From contig CM057839.1 in the NCBI GenBank assembly GCA_030068075.1, positions 22,175,167-22,239,166 of the forward strand: a stretch of DNA of 64,000 nt. Direction: 5' to 3'. This stretch comes from Paguma larvata. Lineage: Eukaryota; Chordata; Mammalia; Carnivora; Viverridae. A model generated the notes under the pieces. It saw only the letters and a program-made list of their open reading frames with translations. It had not been told where the DNA came from and did no database searches. A program made the position numbers and the translations under genes. The stretch's first letter is position 1, and every line of letters begins with the position of its first letter. Of this stretch, positions 47,601 to 58,901 are shown piece by piece.

Positions 47601-48440
47601 AGGTACAGTGATTTGTATCATATTTATCAGTTACTTCAAATTTAGGACAGGTACAAAGACACCTGAAAAATTTTGGTGTGGTTTCCCCAATTCTAAAATT
47701 CCTTATTAAGAATCTTTAATGTGGTAAATATCAGTAAAATTTTATATTCTCCACAGAGTACTGTGATGAGAAATTCTAATTATGTATCACCAGAATAAGC
47801 AAGCTAGTATGGCTTTTCTGATTTTTTTTTCTCTCTACTTCATGAAGAACAACCAAACTAAATAGGGTAAATCAATCAAAGTACCAGAGAACATAAGATT
47901 ATAGGGAGAGTGGATGGGGTGGCTTGGCCAAAGTGATTAAACTTTCTACCCGCTTTTTGGCACTTTTCAATTTAGGCTCCTTTTGTCTTACAGAGACTGG
48001 GGGATAGGGTCATTCTCTTTCTTGATGCATATATTTCAAAGAGATGGCTCTAAGGTTCTTGATAACTGGCAAGAGGGTGACAGAACATTTACGATCCAAA
48101 GGAGCAATGGTAAATTACAAGTTTTCTTAAGTAAATGCTCTAAAAAAAGAGATGTCAGGGACCTAGACTCAGGAAAAAAACTTATCTTAAGTATAGTTAA
48201 ACTGAGGGTAACATTAAGACTGTCTTGGTCATTGTATGGAATATCTAGAGTTAATTTAAAGCAAGCAATGATTACAGACCGAATTTCTATTTCTTTTTAA
48301 ATATCAGTTCACAGATATTTTTTAAGGGGACTAGTATCCTATTGTGGACAATCTGGAAACTGCTGACATGATTTCTATGGTTATTAATAAAATGTTACAG
48401 ATCCTACCTATGCAAAGGGAACAGTTAATATCTTTCTTCC
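47601..48440. other. Unassigned DNA
   Basis: A polypyrimidine stretch ending in ttacag (47993) precedes a 105-codon frame to 48300. No family resemblance, so I do not call a gene. Confidence 0.4.
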
Positions 48441-48452
48441 AGAAATAGTTTT

Positions 48453-48693
48453 TTGTTTTTGTTTTTTCTTGTTTGTTTGTTGTAAATATTTATTTATTTA
48501 TTTATTTTGAGAGAGAGAGAGAGAGAGAGAATGAGGGAGGGGCAGAAAGAGGGGGAGAGATAGAATCTCAAGCAGGCTCTGTGCCATCAGCATGGAGCCC
48601 ACCTTGGGGCTTGATCTACTGAACCGTAAGATTATGAACTGGGCTGAAATCAAGAGTTGGGCACTTAACTGACTGAAGTCACCCTGGTGCCCC
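48453..48693 (-). mobile_element. CanSINE
   Basis: Minus-strand; agaaatagtttt at 48441-48452 and 48701-48712. Long T/ATTT tail complement (48453-48509), GA run, head ends 'gtcaccctggtgcccc' with a small insertion in the A box. Head-to-head with the next SINE. Confidence 0.95.
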
Positions 48694-48790
48694 TCATGGA
48701 AGAAATAGTTTTCCAATATAAAGCTTACTAATATTAAACAAACAAACACCTCTTATTTTAATTTCTAGTACAACATTAAACTTATCTATT

Positions 48791-48987
48791 GGGGGTCGCC
48801 TAGGTAGCTCTGTCGTTAAATATCTGACTTCAACACAGGTCATGATCTCGTGGTTCATGAGTTCAAGCCCTGTATAGGGCTCTGTGAGGACAGCACAGAG
48901 CCTGAAGCCTGCTTCGGATTCTTTGTCTCTCTCTCTCTCTGCCTCTCCCCTACACATGCTCTTTCTCTCTCAAAAATAAAAATTAAT
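48791..48987 (+). mobile_element. CanSINE
   Basis: Plus-strand: 'gggggtcgcctaggtagctctgtcg' head, 'tgagttcaagccctgtatagggctctgtg' and 'agcacagagcctgaagcctgc' body, tail 'caaaaataaaaatt'. Confidence 0.95.
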
Positions 48988-49524
48988 TTTTCTTTTTTAA
49001 TTCTCAATAGTACTTTTTTTAAACCGCTATGTGATCTCTCATATTTTCTCAGTACCTATATAATTATTCCTTTGCATTAAAAGCAAACAAATACACATGG
49101 AAAGAAAAATGAGAGACAAACTAAGAAATGAGCACATTTGAGAAGACAGCATCAACACATAGCTTATGTGGAAATGAATTTTAAAAACACACTTATTTCT
49201 TAATTCTTACACAGTCTGCTAGTTTCCAGCAATAATTTGAAAGAAAAATTTCAATCTTGAAGAGTGGAAAATTCATACATAAATTCATTCAAAAAGAGGA
49301 TTTGTAACATGCAGAGTACACGATCTGTGCTCTCTCATGTGTTGAAAATAAATTTACTTAGTAGGCATGTTTTATAAGGAAAGTTGAAAATATAATTGTA
49401 TTGATATTGGAAATATTTTCATTAAAAACTTTGCATGTCAATGAACACATAAAAAGGAAAATATCTTTAAAGGTATAACTAGTAGGGTTAATAGAGAAAT
49501 ACAGTATATAAATATATTTTAAGA
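48988..49524. other. AT-rich unassigned DNA
   Basis: Nothing recognised. Confidence 0.45.
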
Positions 49525-49559
49525 TGCTTTGTCTCTTTTTTTATCTTTTTTTCTTTTTT

Positions 49560-49769
49560 TTAATAATTTATTGTCAAATTGGTTTCCATTCAACACCCAG
49601 TGCTCATCCCAACAGGTGCCCTCCTCTGTGCCCGTCACCCACTCTCCCCCTCCCACACTCGCCTCTCCTCTCAGTTTGTTCTTAATCTTTGAGAGTCTCT
49701 GATGTTATGTCTTCCTCGCTCCCTGTGGTTTTTTTTCCTTCCCCACTTCCCCTACCCCCTGGTTTTCTG
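49560..49769 (-). other. L1-C 3' UTR
   Basis: Complement contains, in order, 'aacaaactgagagg', G-rich text, 'gtgggagggggagagtgggtg', 'gatgagcactgggtgttgaatgg' and 'ccaatttgacaataaatt' before the A tail: the typical felid L1 3' end with its polyA signal (aataaa, complement at about 49565-49570). Confidence 0.9.
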
Positions 49770-50459
49770 TTAGGTCTCACAAAGCCCACCTATGCATGGA
49801 CACATATGGCATCTGTCTTTCTCTGCCTGACTTACTTCACTCAGCATAATGCACTCCAATTCCATCCATGTTGCCACACATGACCAGATTTCATTCTTTC
49901 TCATTGATGCATAGTTTTCCATTCTATATACATACCACATCTTCTTTATCCATTCACCAGCTGATGGACACTTAGTCTCTTTCCATGATTTGGCTATTGT
50001 CGAAAGTGCTGCTATGAACATCGGGGTACACGTGCCCCTATGTATCAGCAGTCGTGTATCTCTTGGATAGATTCCTAACAGTGCTATTGCTAGGTCATAG
50101 GGTAGTTCTATTTTCATTTTTTTGATGAACTTCCACACTGTTCTCCAGAGTGACTGCACCAGTTTGCATTCCCACCAACAGTGCAAGAGGGTGCCTATTT
50201 CTCCACATCCTCGCTAGCATCTATAGTTTCCTGATTTGTTCATTTTAGCCATTCTGAATGGTATGAGGTGGTATCTCAGTGTCATTTTGATTTGTATATC
50301 TCTGATGATGAGTGACATCGAGCATCGTTTCATGTCTCTGTTTGCCATTTGAAAGTCTTCTTTGGAGAAGCGTCTATTCATATCTTCCACCCATTTCTTC
50401 ATTGGATTATTCGTTTTTCAGGTGTGGAGTTTGGTAAGTTCTGTATAGATTTTAGATTA
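49770..50459 (-). pseudogene. L1-C ORF2 C-terminal region
   Basis: Reads [40 protein letters not shown], then [31 protein letters not shown] and EWIKKMWYVYRMENY, the end of L1 ORF2 with its Cys-rich segment. Two open parts are seen (49770-50186 and 50214-50402). They and the endonuclease part share the same reading frame, and only stop codons (at about 50457, 50415 and 50211) separate them. Function in intact L1: RNA/nucleic-acid binding aiding target-primed reverse transcription. Confidence 0.93.
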
Positions 50460-51104
50460 TAGTCCTTTATCTGATATGTCATTTGCGATTATCTTTTCCC
50501 ATTCCCATTGGTTGGCTATCAGTGCGTCATTAAGGACCATTGTTTCTGTAGTGATTTTCTGTTTAGTGGATCTATCCAGTGCTGAGTGTGGAGTGTTAAG
50601 GTACCCTACAATTAAGACATTTTTATTGATAAGTTTGCTTATGTTTGTAGTTAGTTGTTTTACAAATTTGGGTGCCCCCAGATTCGGCGCATAGACATTT
50701 TTAATTGTTACTTCTTCCTGATGGATAGTCCCTGTGATTATTTTATAATGCCCTTCTTCATCTCTTATTACATCCTTTACTTTAAAGTCTAGTTTGTCTG
50801 ATATAGGTGTGGCTACTCCAGCTTTCTTCTGAGTTCCCATAGAATGGTAGATAGTTCTCCATCCCCTCACTTTCAATCTGAAGGTGTCTTCAGGTCTAAA
50901 ATGAGTCTCTTGAAGACAGCAAATAGATGGGTCTTGTTTTTTAATCCATTCTGTTACCCAGTGTCTTTTAATTGGAGCATTTAGTCCATTTACATTCAAT
51001 GTTAATATTGAAAAATACAGGTTTAGAATCACTGTGTTATCTGTAGGTTTCATGCTTGTAAGGATGTCTCTGGTAGTTTGTGTTCTTTGCAACCTTTCTT
51101 TCAT
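50457..51104 (-). pseudogene. L1-C ORF2 N-terminus and endonuclease fused to C-terminal segment
   Basis: 215 codons. Starts with the extended frame MKERLQRTQTTRD and then shows YFSILTLNVNGLN, CCLQETHF (metal-binding E), GWRTIYHSMGTQKKAGVA and VLIVGYLNTPHSALDRS. The active-site GD.N is here GYLN, so the aspartate is already lost. At TETMVLNDAL the frame passes straight into [20 protein letters not shown], which belongs about 800 codons further on in an intact ORF2, and ends at TAA (50457-50459). The endonuclease SDH motif and the whole RT are missing. Confidence 0.94.
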
Positions 51105-51750
51105 AGAGTGTCCCTCAGGATCTCTTGTAATTTTGGCTTATTTGTGATGAATTCTTTCAGTTTTTGTTTGTTGGGGAAAATCTTGATCTCTCCTTCTATT
51201 CTGAATGACAGGCTAGCCAGATACAGGATTCTTGGTTGCATATCGTTCCTGCTCGTCACATTGAAGATAATGCTGCCATTCCTTTCTGGCTTCCCAAGTT
51301 TCAGCAGATAAGTCTGCTACAACCCTTATGTGTTTACCTTTGTATGTTAAGGCCCATTTTTCCCTAGCTGCTTTCAGAATTCTCGTCTTTATATTTTGCC
51401 AGTTTCACTATGATGTGTCGTGCAGAAGGTCTATTCAAGTTACATCTGAGGGGCATTCTCTGTGCCTCTTGGATTTCCATGCCCGTTTCCTTCCTCATGT
51501 TGGGGAAGTTCTCAGCAATGATTTGTTCAAGTACTCCTTCGACTCCTTTCTCTCTCTCTTCTTCCTCTGGAATTCCTATGATACGGATATTGTTTTGTTT
51601 GAATGCATCACTCAGTTCTCAAATTCTCCTCTCCTGTTCCTGGGTCAGCTTCTCTCTCTCTTTTTCTCTTCTTCCTCTTTTTCCATAATTTTATCTTCTA
51701 ATTCACTTATTCTCTCTTCTGCCTCTTCAATCCACGCTGTTTGCCTCAAA
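51101..51750 (-). pseudogene. L1-C ORF1, RRM and C-terminal domain (broken)
   Basis: Coil end, RRM-like and C-terminal domains can be followed on DNA: NNIRIIGIPEEEERE-type text near 51535-51600, then the block corresponding to LSTETWQARKEW near 51290-51310, and the end QEILRDTL before the stop TGA (51101-51103). An in-frame stop in the coil near 51620 and indels near 51265 and 51385 break the frame. The stop overlaps an ATG of the ORF2 frame (51101-51104). Confidence 0.88.
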
Positions 51751-51990
51751 TTAGTTTTGCACCTCACTGAAGGCATTTTTTAATTCTTCCTTACCGTTTT
51801 TAAGGTCCTTGATCTCTGCTGCGAGGGACCCCTTGCATTCATCTATGCTTTTTTCAAGGCCAGTGATTAGTTTTATGATGATCATTCTATATTCATGTTC
51901 TATTATGTTGCTCATATCTGTTTTCATCAATTCCTGAGCTGTCACTACTTCCTGTAGTTTCTTTTGAGGAGAATTCTTCCGTTTCATCAT
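51751..51990 (-). pseudogene. L1-C ORF1 N-terminal segment
   Basis: 79 codons from ATG at 51988-51990: MMKRKNSPQKKLQEV..., then LITGLEKSIDECKGSLAAEIKDL, the N-terminal tail and first heptads of the coiled coil of carnivore L1 ORF1. It ends at a stop where intact copies continue with the coil. It supplies the part lost from L1-A, so the two copies together outline the protein's domain order. Confidence 0.92.
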
Positions 51991-52122
51991 TTTGGCTATA
52001 TGTGTTTTTGATTGTTTCCTGAGGTTTCCCTGGAATGGAAAACAGACACAGGGCCCGTGCTGCTACTCTACACTCTGCGAACCTCCAGCTGTGCCTAAAG
52101 ATAAAGCTGTGCTTTATCTCTT

Positions 52123-52995
52123 AAAGATATCTCCCATACTCAGAGAACAAACATCTGGTGTTATAATTGTTTAGGTGAAGTTGGATTCAAAACAAAACTT
52201 ATACTTATTATGCTTCTGTTTAATATTATTAGTATAACATAAACAATAATTCATAAAATGATTAGATTAATTATAAATCTTAAGTGTAGTATAGAATAGA
52301 CACATCCCTACTCAGCTCTAATATTTATCCAATGATCTTACTTACGTTGTTTCCTAAGTAGAAATAAGTATACTCTGAAATATATTTTCATTGATATATC
52401 GCCTAAAAAGTTTTATTAAAATATATTTTCTGAATTGGACTTTCAAATTTTAGGAGCATTAGATTTGGTCTCAATTGTTATAATGTGAATGTAAACATGG
52501 ATAGTAAAGGGACTACCAACATTTACAAGAAAGAATTAAGTAAAATTATGAGGTGATAATTTACTGGGAAAAAATTACCTATTTAGTCACCGTAATATGT
52601 AGGCAAGTGAGTGTAAGAATAAATGTAGGAAAAAAGTAAGTTCATAAAATTGTCAGAAATAAAGGCCAAAATCAGATGATTCTGTAATTCCAAAACAATC
52701 AAGTTACAAATAATGATACAAAGTAGAAGACAAAAACTTCATACTACATATTTTTAGAAATGAACTGTCTATTATTGAAATGATAGTCTAGAAAAAAGGA
52801 GTACGAAAATAATTTATGCTATCATTAACTATACACAAAACAAATGTAACAATGCTTTAAAAGCATCGTGTTCTATGAAACAGAAGGTAAGTCTCAGAAA
52901 ACAAAGTTTAGTGGCACAGTATCTATTAATTCTTCATAAGTATACTAGTAAGTAAGTATACTGAAAGAGAATATACATGAAATAATTACTTTAGA
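52123..52995. other. AT-rich unassigned DNA
   Basis: Nothing recognised. Confidence 0.45.
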
Positions 52996-53006
52996 AAATT
53001 ATTTAA

Positions 53007-53223
53007 GGGGTGCATGGGTGGCTCGGTTGGTTAAGGTTCTAACTTCAGCTCAGATCATGATCTCACGGCTCGTGAGTTCGACCCCTGCATTGGGCTTTCT
53101 GCAGTCAGCTGAGAGCCTACTTTGGATCCTGTACATTCCTCTCTCCTTGCCTCTCTGTGTCCTTCTCTCTCCCTCTCCTCTGCTCTCTCTCTCTCTTTCT
53201 CAATAATAAAACAAACATAAAAT
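53007..53223 (+). mobile_element. CanSINE
   Basis: Plus-strand, 'ggggtgcatgggtggctcgg' head; aaattatttaa (52996-53006) / aaagtatttaa (53224-53234), 10 of 11. Body 'ttctgcagtcagctgagagcctac' is diverged. Confidence 0.95.
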
Positions 53224-53234
53224 AAAGTATTTAA

Positions 53235-55372
53235 ATTCACACTGGAAAATGATATGAAGATATATGGTTGATTAGTGTAAATATCCATATTTTAAGAGAA
53301 AATATTATGGAAATATGGAATTAGTACCAGCTAGAAAAACTATAGCCCGCGATTTACACCTTGAGAATAAATATGCGACTTCTTCCCTGGCCACTCCATT
53401 CTTGATTATTGGACGCAGACCAAAAATGACCATAGTGTAAGGCATAAATTCGTAAACCTTATCTTTCCTTCAAAAAGAAATTTGAGCTTTTGTCATAGCC
53501 CTGTGTTTAACCTACCAACAACAGAGACAAATCTGTGCTGTTGATATGATACCATCACCCAGGTGATAAGTTATCTTGCTAGTTGCAGGTTGACACTTGG
53601 ATTTACATTCTCTGTTTAATGTTACTATCAACACTACTGTTTCTTAGCTGACGAAATCCCTTTTGACTGTGAAAGTAATAACCCAAACAAAACATTTTTA
53701 CCTTCTATACCAAATATTTTGGGCTCAATAAGTTTGAGGACAAATACATCAATTAAAAATAAACAAAGAAAAAAACAAAACAAAACAAAACCACAATTAT
53801 AGTTCCGATGAACTAGAACCCAAGACTACTCCATGAAGTTCTTGGGTTTCTGGGTTTCTCGTGAAGCTGAAATATTAAGCAGCAAAGGGGTTGACTGGAG
53901 TAGATGGGATAAATAATTCCCTTTACCAATGTTATTTTGCTGAAATACAATTAGAACAGAAAGGACTACATTTAAAACTGAAATTTCCTTTAGTTTTTCT
54001 CTTAAGTGCTACAATATTTCACAGCAATGAGAACTAGGGTAATATGATAAAGACAACATTGCTAAGCCTTCAGATACTACAGCAATAAATGGTTGGATTT
54101 CTGCCACTTGCAACTAATTTGCAAACCAAGGGCAGGAGAATATGGATGGTAGAAGAAGTCCATTATGATTACCAACATAGACCTGTGACAAGCTTTAAGA
54201 TACATAAATAATATTTATGTTTTACGCCATTCCTAATTATCCTCATCTCCTTATTTACTTATATATTTTCGTAACCCTATTTGAAGAACACAATGATAGC
54301 TAATATTTAGGTTTTAGTTGGACTAGTAAGTCAAGTAAGACTTGACTGTTCTCCACCTATCAATAAGAAGACTGGTGATGATGGATCTTTGTGAATTCTT
54401 ATCATTGCAAGCACATTATGTTTACCTGAACTAAAAACAGAGAGAGTGATACAGGAAAAAGAGAGTGATTTTGTCAGATATTTTCCACTTGACTTTTCTA
54501 TACCCACTCTTTTATGTCCTCTTGTCTGCTCTCTTCTGTGGAAACCGACTTGTATAAAACATATTGATGTGTCCCATGCTTTTTGATTTCACTTTGGTGT
54601 TAACAAATAAACACAGGGGAGAGTTAGAAATAAGAGGAGAGAGAGAAAGATCAGTGCATTGATTTTTCTTGCTTCCTTTCATAATAAGTGTTAAATAATT
54701 ATTTCATGTATTGATTAATGAAGCAAATAAAATGTAGGCAAATTATAAAATGTTCTTTCATCAAGAGTTGTTATCTACAAATCTTTTGGTTAAAAATAAT
54801 ATGTTCTGAAGAAAAGAATTGCTTATAAATACCCAATTGTCTATGTATGATTCATAATTTACTTTCATATTAATGTTATAATCTATCAAAATATGTCAAA
54901 TGCACCATGAAGTGAGAAGCATTGGTTTATCATTGATTTCCTTTTGACAAAAGAATATAACAGTCAGGAAACTACTGCCAATAAAATTAATTACTCACAA
55001 ATCCTTCTTATTATGCTTGTCACATGGTGCCTTTCCCTCTAAACAATATTTTAAGAATGCCATAAACCTTTGCGCTAATAGGGAAAAGTTTGCCTTTTGT
55101 TACTTTCCTGATAAATTCCTCTGCTTTTTTGTAAGAAAAATGGAAGTAACCTAGTAAGAAAATGACAGAAATACAAAAAATTCATCCCAAAATAGCTTGG
55201 GCAAAGAGTAAAATACAAGGTTCATTTAATTATGATTAGGGGATATGTGTCTGGACTTCCAAAACAATTAGAACCAGTAGTTGAAGGTTTACAATAATCT
55301 TGCTTTCAATTCCACTTTTCTTTCGGTGTTTGCTTTACTTTTAGACAAGCTATTTCTGCATGGTTTGAACAT
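53235..55372. other. 2.1 kb unassigned DNA
   Basis: AAAAC-type low complexity at 53756-53792. No coding or repeat signal recognised; the CpG-containing text at 53345-53460 is not placed. Confidence 0.4.
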
Positions 55373-55387
55373 AGCCAGGAGTAGTTT

Positions 55388-55486
55388 TGTTTTTTTGTTT
55401 TATGTTTTTTGTTTTTGAGAGCATGAGTTGGGGAGAGGGACAGAGAGGGACAGAAGGAGGGAGGGGGAGAAAGGAGGATAGAGGGA

Positions 55487-55523
<37 letters not shown>

Positions 55524-55643
55524 TATCAAGCAAGCAGGCTCCACACTTAGCACAGAGCCCAACATGGGGCTCGACCCTGGAATCATGACCTTAGATGAAA
55601 TCACGAGTCTGATACTCAACAGATTGAGCCACCCAGGCACGTC
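55388..55643 (-). mobile_element. CanSINE with expanded GA stretch
   Basis: Minus-strand; agccaggagtagttt (55373-55387) / agccatgagtagttc (55644-55658), 13 of 15. GA-rich part 55430-55520 is unusually long, and overlapping ORFs on both strands are read from it. Confidence 0.96.
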
Positions 55644-55658
55644 AGCCATGAGTAGTTC

Positions 55659-57189
55659 TCAAAGGGCATGTCTTGATTATTTACTTCTGGGATGAACAAC
55701 TCTAGAGAGAGATCTGTAGTAATAATGTAAATCCACTGGTAGAAATTTATGGTTGGCATAGGGAGGTGGACTGGAAAGGGGGAGTTATTGTTCTTAAAAA
55801 ACTGAGGGTTCTGCTCTCAGATAAAATGAAAATTGCTAGAAAGAGTCAGGGAACATTCAATGAAGGATAAAATATGGGAAATATGCTCAGCACATATTTT
55901 TCCCAAAATAAAATGTCTAAAATGTAAGAAAAAGACTCTCTCTACACAATAATTCCGTGCAAACAAGTGGTTGCACACATAGACATTTAGAGGCACTGGT
56001 TCAATTATTATCTAGTAGGTGTCTTCACAGAATATATAGTTTTATGTTGTAAGAATAGTGGAAAGAGTAAAGATGGATGCAAAGATCTGGGGCAATATGT
56101 GTGTGCAATTCACAAATCGACTAGGAAAACTCATTGTCATATCAAATAATAGACTGAAAACAAAACTGCTTTACAGACGCATGTTTCTTTTTATTTACCA
56201 ATGTCATAATATACTCAGAGAGAAAATATTTTGTTTAAAATCTTACTCTGATACATTTGTAGGTCCTGCTGATGTGAGAAACAGGTTATGCCATTTTCTT
56301 CTGAGAATTGAGACTTGATGATAAACTACTCCACACACCTGATTTTACTTTATAATACCTTTTAGGATTTCAAGGCGGAAAGGAGAGAATCATTTTTATG
56401 ATGCAATCATGAGTATGGTTGAGTAAACCAGCTGAATCATGGTTCTGATTATTTAATTGTGAAAACTCCTCAGTTTGCAGTCAGTCAAGAGATGATCTAT
56501 GTCACTTCGCTAAAATCCCTATCCTTAAAACCATGACTCTATGTACTCATTGCTCTTTAACTTTTCCTTTAGGATCTGGTAACAACTTTCATGAGGGATA
56601 AACCATGACACCATAGTATTGTTCTTTTTTTTTTTGTTTTTGTTTTTGATTTTTTAAATAATCAGAAAGTTAAGCTTCTTTTTGTAATCACTGAGTTCCA
56701 ATGCATTGTGGCTTTTACAAAGTCAAGTACTCATCTCATATAGAATATTGTTAAAAGATTTACATAACATTTAATTTCTAAGAAACTTATTTAAAAAGTG
56801 AATTGTATTTCACATATGAAGGTTGTAATAAATAACATTGAAGTACCCAATATACACAACAAAAATAGAGCATCCAAACAAGGACTCCCAGAGAGACTAA
56901 AATAATTTAAATAAATAAATAAATAAATAAAACAGAAGAAAGGAAATACAATTGAATACATCCTTTTATTTTCCATGAAATCTGGTACTTAAGGAAAATA
57001 ACTTTCGATAAAGGATATTAATTAGATCAATATAAATATACATATGTTGTATGACTCTGATACGTAAAATTTGTAGAGAGATTTTTGGCTCTTTTATAGG
57101 ACGTTAAATAATTTATGATAACTTTGAATCATGTGTGTTCATATCATTTTTTACAACTTTAGTGGCTGAATTAGGATATAGTTACAAAG
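55659..57189. other. Unassigned DNA
   Basis: T/GT-rich run at 56627-56647 and (AAAT)n at 56908-56932. No gene recognised. Confidence 0.45.
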
Positions 57190-57401
57190 CAAAGAGCACC
57201 AAGGATTGCCAGCAAGCATCCGAGGCCTAGAAGAGGCAAGGAAGGATCCTTCCTTAAAGTCTTTAGAGTGAGCATGACCCTGCTAACAACTGGACTTCTT
57301 AAATCTAGTCTCCAGAAGTACGAGACAATAATTTTCTGTTGTTTTTACCCACCATGTTTGTTGTAATTTTTTTTTTTGGTAGCCCTAGGAAACTAATACA
57401 G
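57190..57401 (+). mobile_element. MLT1-type LTR 3' part
   Basis: 'gccagcaagcatccgaggcctagaagaggcaaggaaggatcc', 'agcatgaccctgctaacaa', 'ctagtctccagaagtacgagacaataattttctgttgttttt' and 'agccctaggaaactaataca' follow, in pieces, the last 210 bp of a MaLR LTR up to its end. Confidence 0.82.
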
Positions 57402-58165
57402 CCATCATTATCATCATTATGAGGTCTAAAAATAAACATAGATAAAATAGTTACTTTGGGGAAAACATACTGCATATCTTGTTAAGCAGTGATTAATTTT
57501 ACTCTGATGAGTGCAATACAGAGGAAATTGGGAAGATGGCAGTAATATATATGCTTTGTGGGTGGGTGTGCATGCATGCATGTGTAGTTTGAGAAACAGA
57601 TACATGCACTCAGGTCACTCGTTGTGACTTTGATTTGACTTGCAAAATGAAAGGATGAAATGTCAAGGGTTCGCACATGAAAATATAAAGATTCATTTAC
57701 TATCTGAGTATATAGGTATTTACACGACAGTTCTTAACATTTGAGGCTTTGATTTTCAATACAAACCCAGTGAATAACTTATGGCGGGTCCAAGGTAATA
57801 TTTTAATACTTATCTGTAGACTTATATGTATAGTAGTTATTAAAATAAACACATTATGTTGAGCATTCAAGTGAAATAATTTAATAAAGGCAGTTGTAGG
57901 AAACCCCTCTTGCACAGATTAAAAAAGAAAAAAAAAAAGCAAAGCTGCCTATTCCATCAAAGTTCAAAGAAAACACAGTTTATTAAGCCATCTTCTTAAT
58001 TTCCCCAATCAAAAACTGAATTCTCTTTTCTCTACCTTTCAATAGCATAATTACACTTATTCAATTGAGAATTGTTCTTGCCCGATATTTGCATGTAACA
58101 CTCTCAATTACTTAGATTACTTCTATCTCTGGAGTTTCACATTTTATAATTTTTTTAATGTTTAT
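57402..58165. other. AT-rich unassigned DNA
   Basis: Nothing recognised. A run at 57924-57939. Confidence 0.45.
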
Positions 58166-58389
58166 TTATATTGTACTCACCCTTCTTCTTGTGATGATGT
58201 GAGATGATAAAATGCTTACCTGATGAGATGAGGTGAAGTGAATGAACAGGCGCTGGGATGAAGTCTTAGGCTATTATTAACCTTCCGATGATAAATCAGA
58301 AGCAGGACCATCTGCCTCTAGTCAGTGGTTGACCGCAGGTAGGTGGAACTGTGGAAAGCAAATCCATGAATAAAGGAGGGACTACTGTA
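58166..58389 (-). mobile_element. Tigger-like DNA transposon relic
   Basis: Read on the complement it starts with 'cagtagtccctcctttattcatgg' and goes on 'tttccacagttccacctacctgcggtcaac', 'cttctgatttatcatcggaagg' and 'cacatcatcacaagaagaaggg', in the order of a pogo/Tigger-type terminal region with its characteristic 'ccgtgg' and 'ccgcgg' words decayed. It is followed by TA at the outer end. Only one terminal region is present; no transposase. Exact subfamily not certain. Confidence 0.6.
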
Positions 58390-58901
58390 TGCTCCATAAC
58401 ATACGAAATGAAAATGATTAACAGTGTGTAATAGGCATTATCAGGATAATTTAACAAATTATTTTTAAATTTAGTTAAAAGAAACTAAGACACTAAGACA
58501 TGTGACTGTCTATGTCACAAAATTCACTTAGGATTTCCTACTTTGTCACTGTTAGAATTGGGTCCTGAGTAAAAAATTTTTTCAATCTATGTTTTGTATC
58601 TTGAATGAATAATTATGACTACTTTAATTAAATTTTGTAATATGCAATGTTATATAAAATATACTTTACTACATATATAAATATCCCTTGTATAGCCATT
58701 ACTTGATATTTGTTATCCCATAAAATAGCTGGCTTTTTCTCTTCTATTTTATTTTTTGGCGGGTCAATTTGTGCATTGTTTACTCTTCGTACCCAAAGCA
58801 TATGTTTCACAGTAATGTCAGCCACCAATATGGCTACTGTATTTGTTTTTTGTTTTTAAATTGCAATGCTGGAACACAGTGAAGTTTAGGAGCTAAAAAC
58901 A
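58390..58901. other. Unassigned DNA
   Basis: Nothing recognised. Confidence 0.45.

Larger units (their letters stand above)
49538..52109 (-). mobile_element. L1-C: felid-type L1 with in-frame deletion of the reverse transcriptase
   Basis: Minus-strand, complete insertion. Left end is the complement of the A-rich tail (49538-49562) and of the felid 3' UTR ('aataatttattgtcaaattggtttccattcaacacccagtgctcatccc', read in parts). Then come ORF2 C-terminus, deletion junction near 50515, ORF2 N-terminus/endonuclease, ORF1, and about 110 bp of 5' UTR up to 52109. Flanked by tgctttgtctctt (49525-49537) and tgctttatctctt (52110-52122), 12 of 13. Total about 2.57 kb against about 6 kb for an intact L1. 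Stops and frameshifts make it inactive. Confidence 0.95.

Noticed and set aside
47983..48300. 105-codon frame preceded by a polypyrimidine-ttacag acceptor-like site
   Set aside because: No ATG at the start, no family features, no matching donor evidence; kept only as an interval note.
51078..51783. Plus-strand open frames of 77-151 codons
   Set aside because: Antisense to L1-C ORF1; same shadow pattern as in L1-A.
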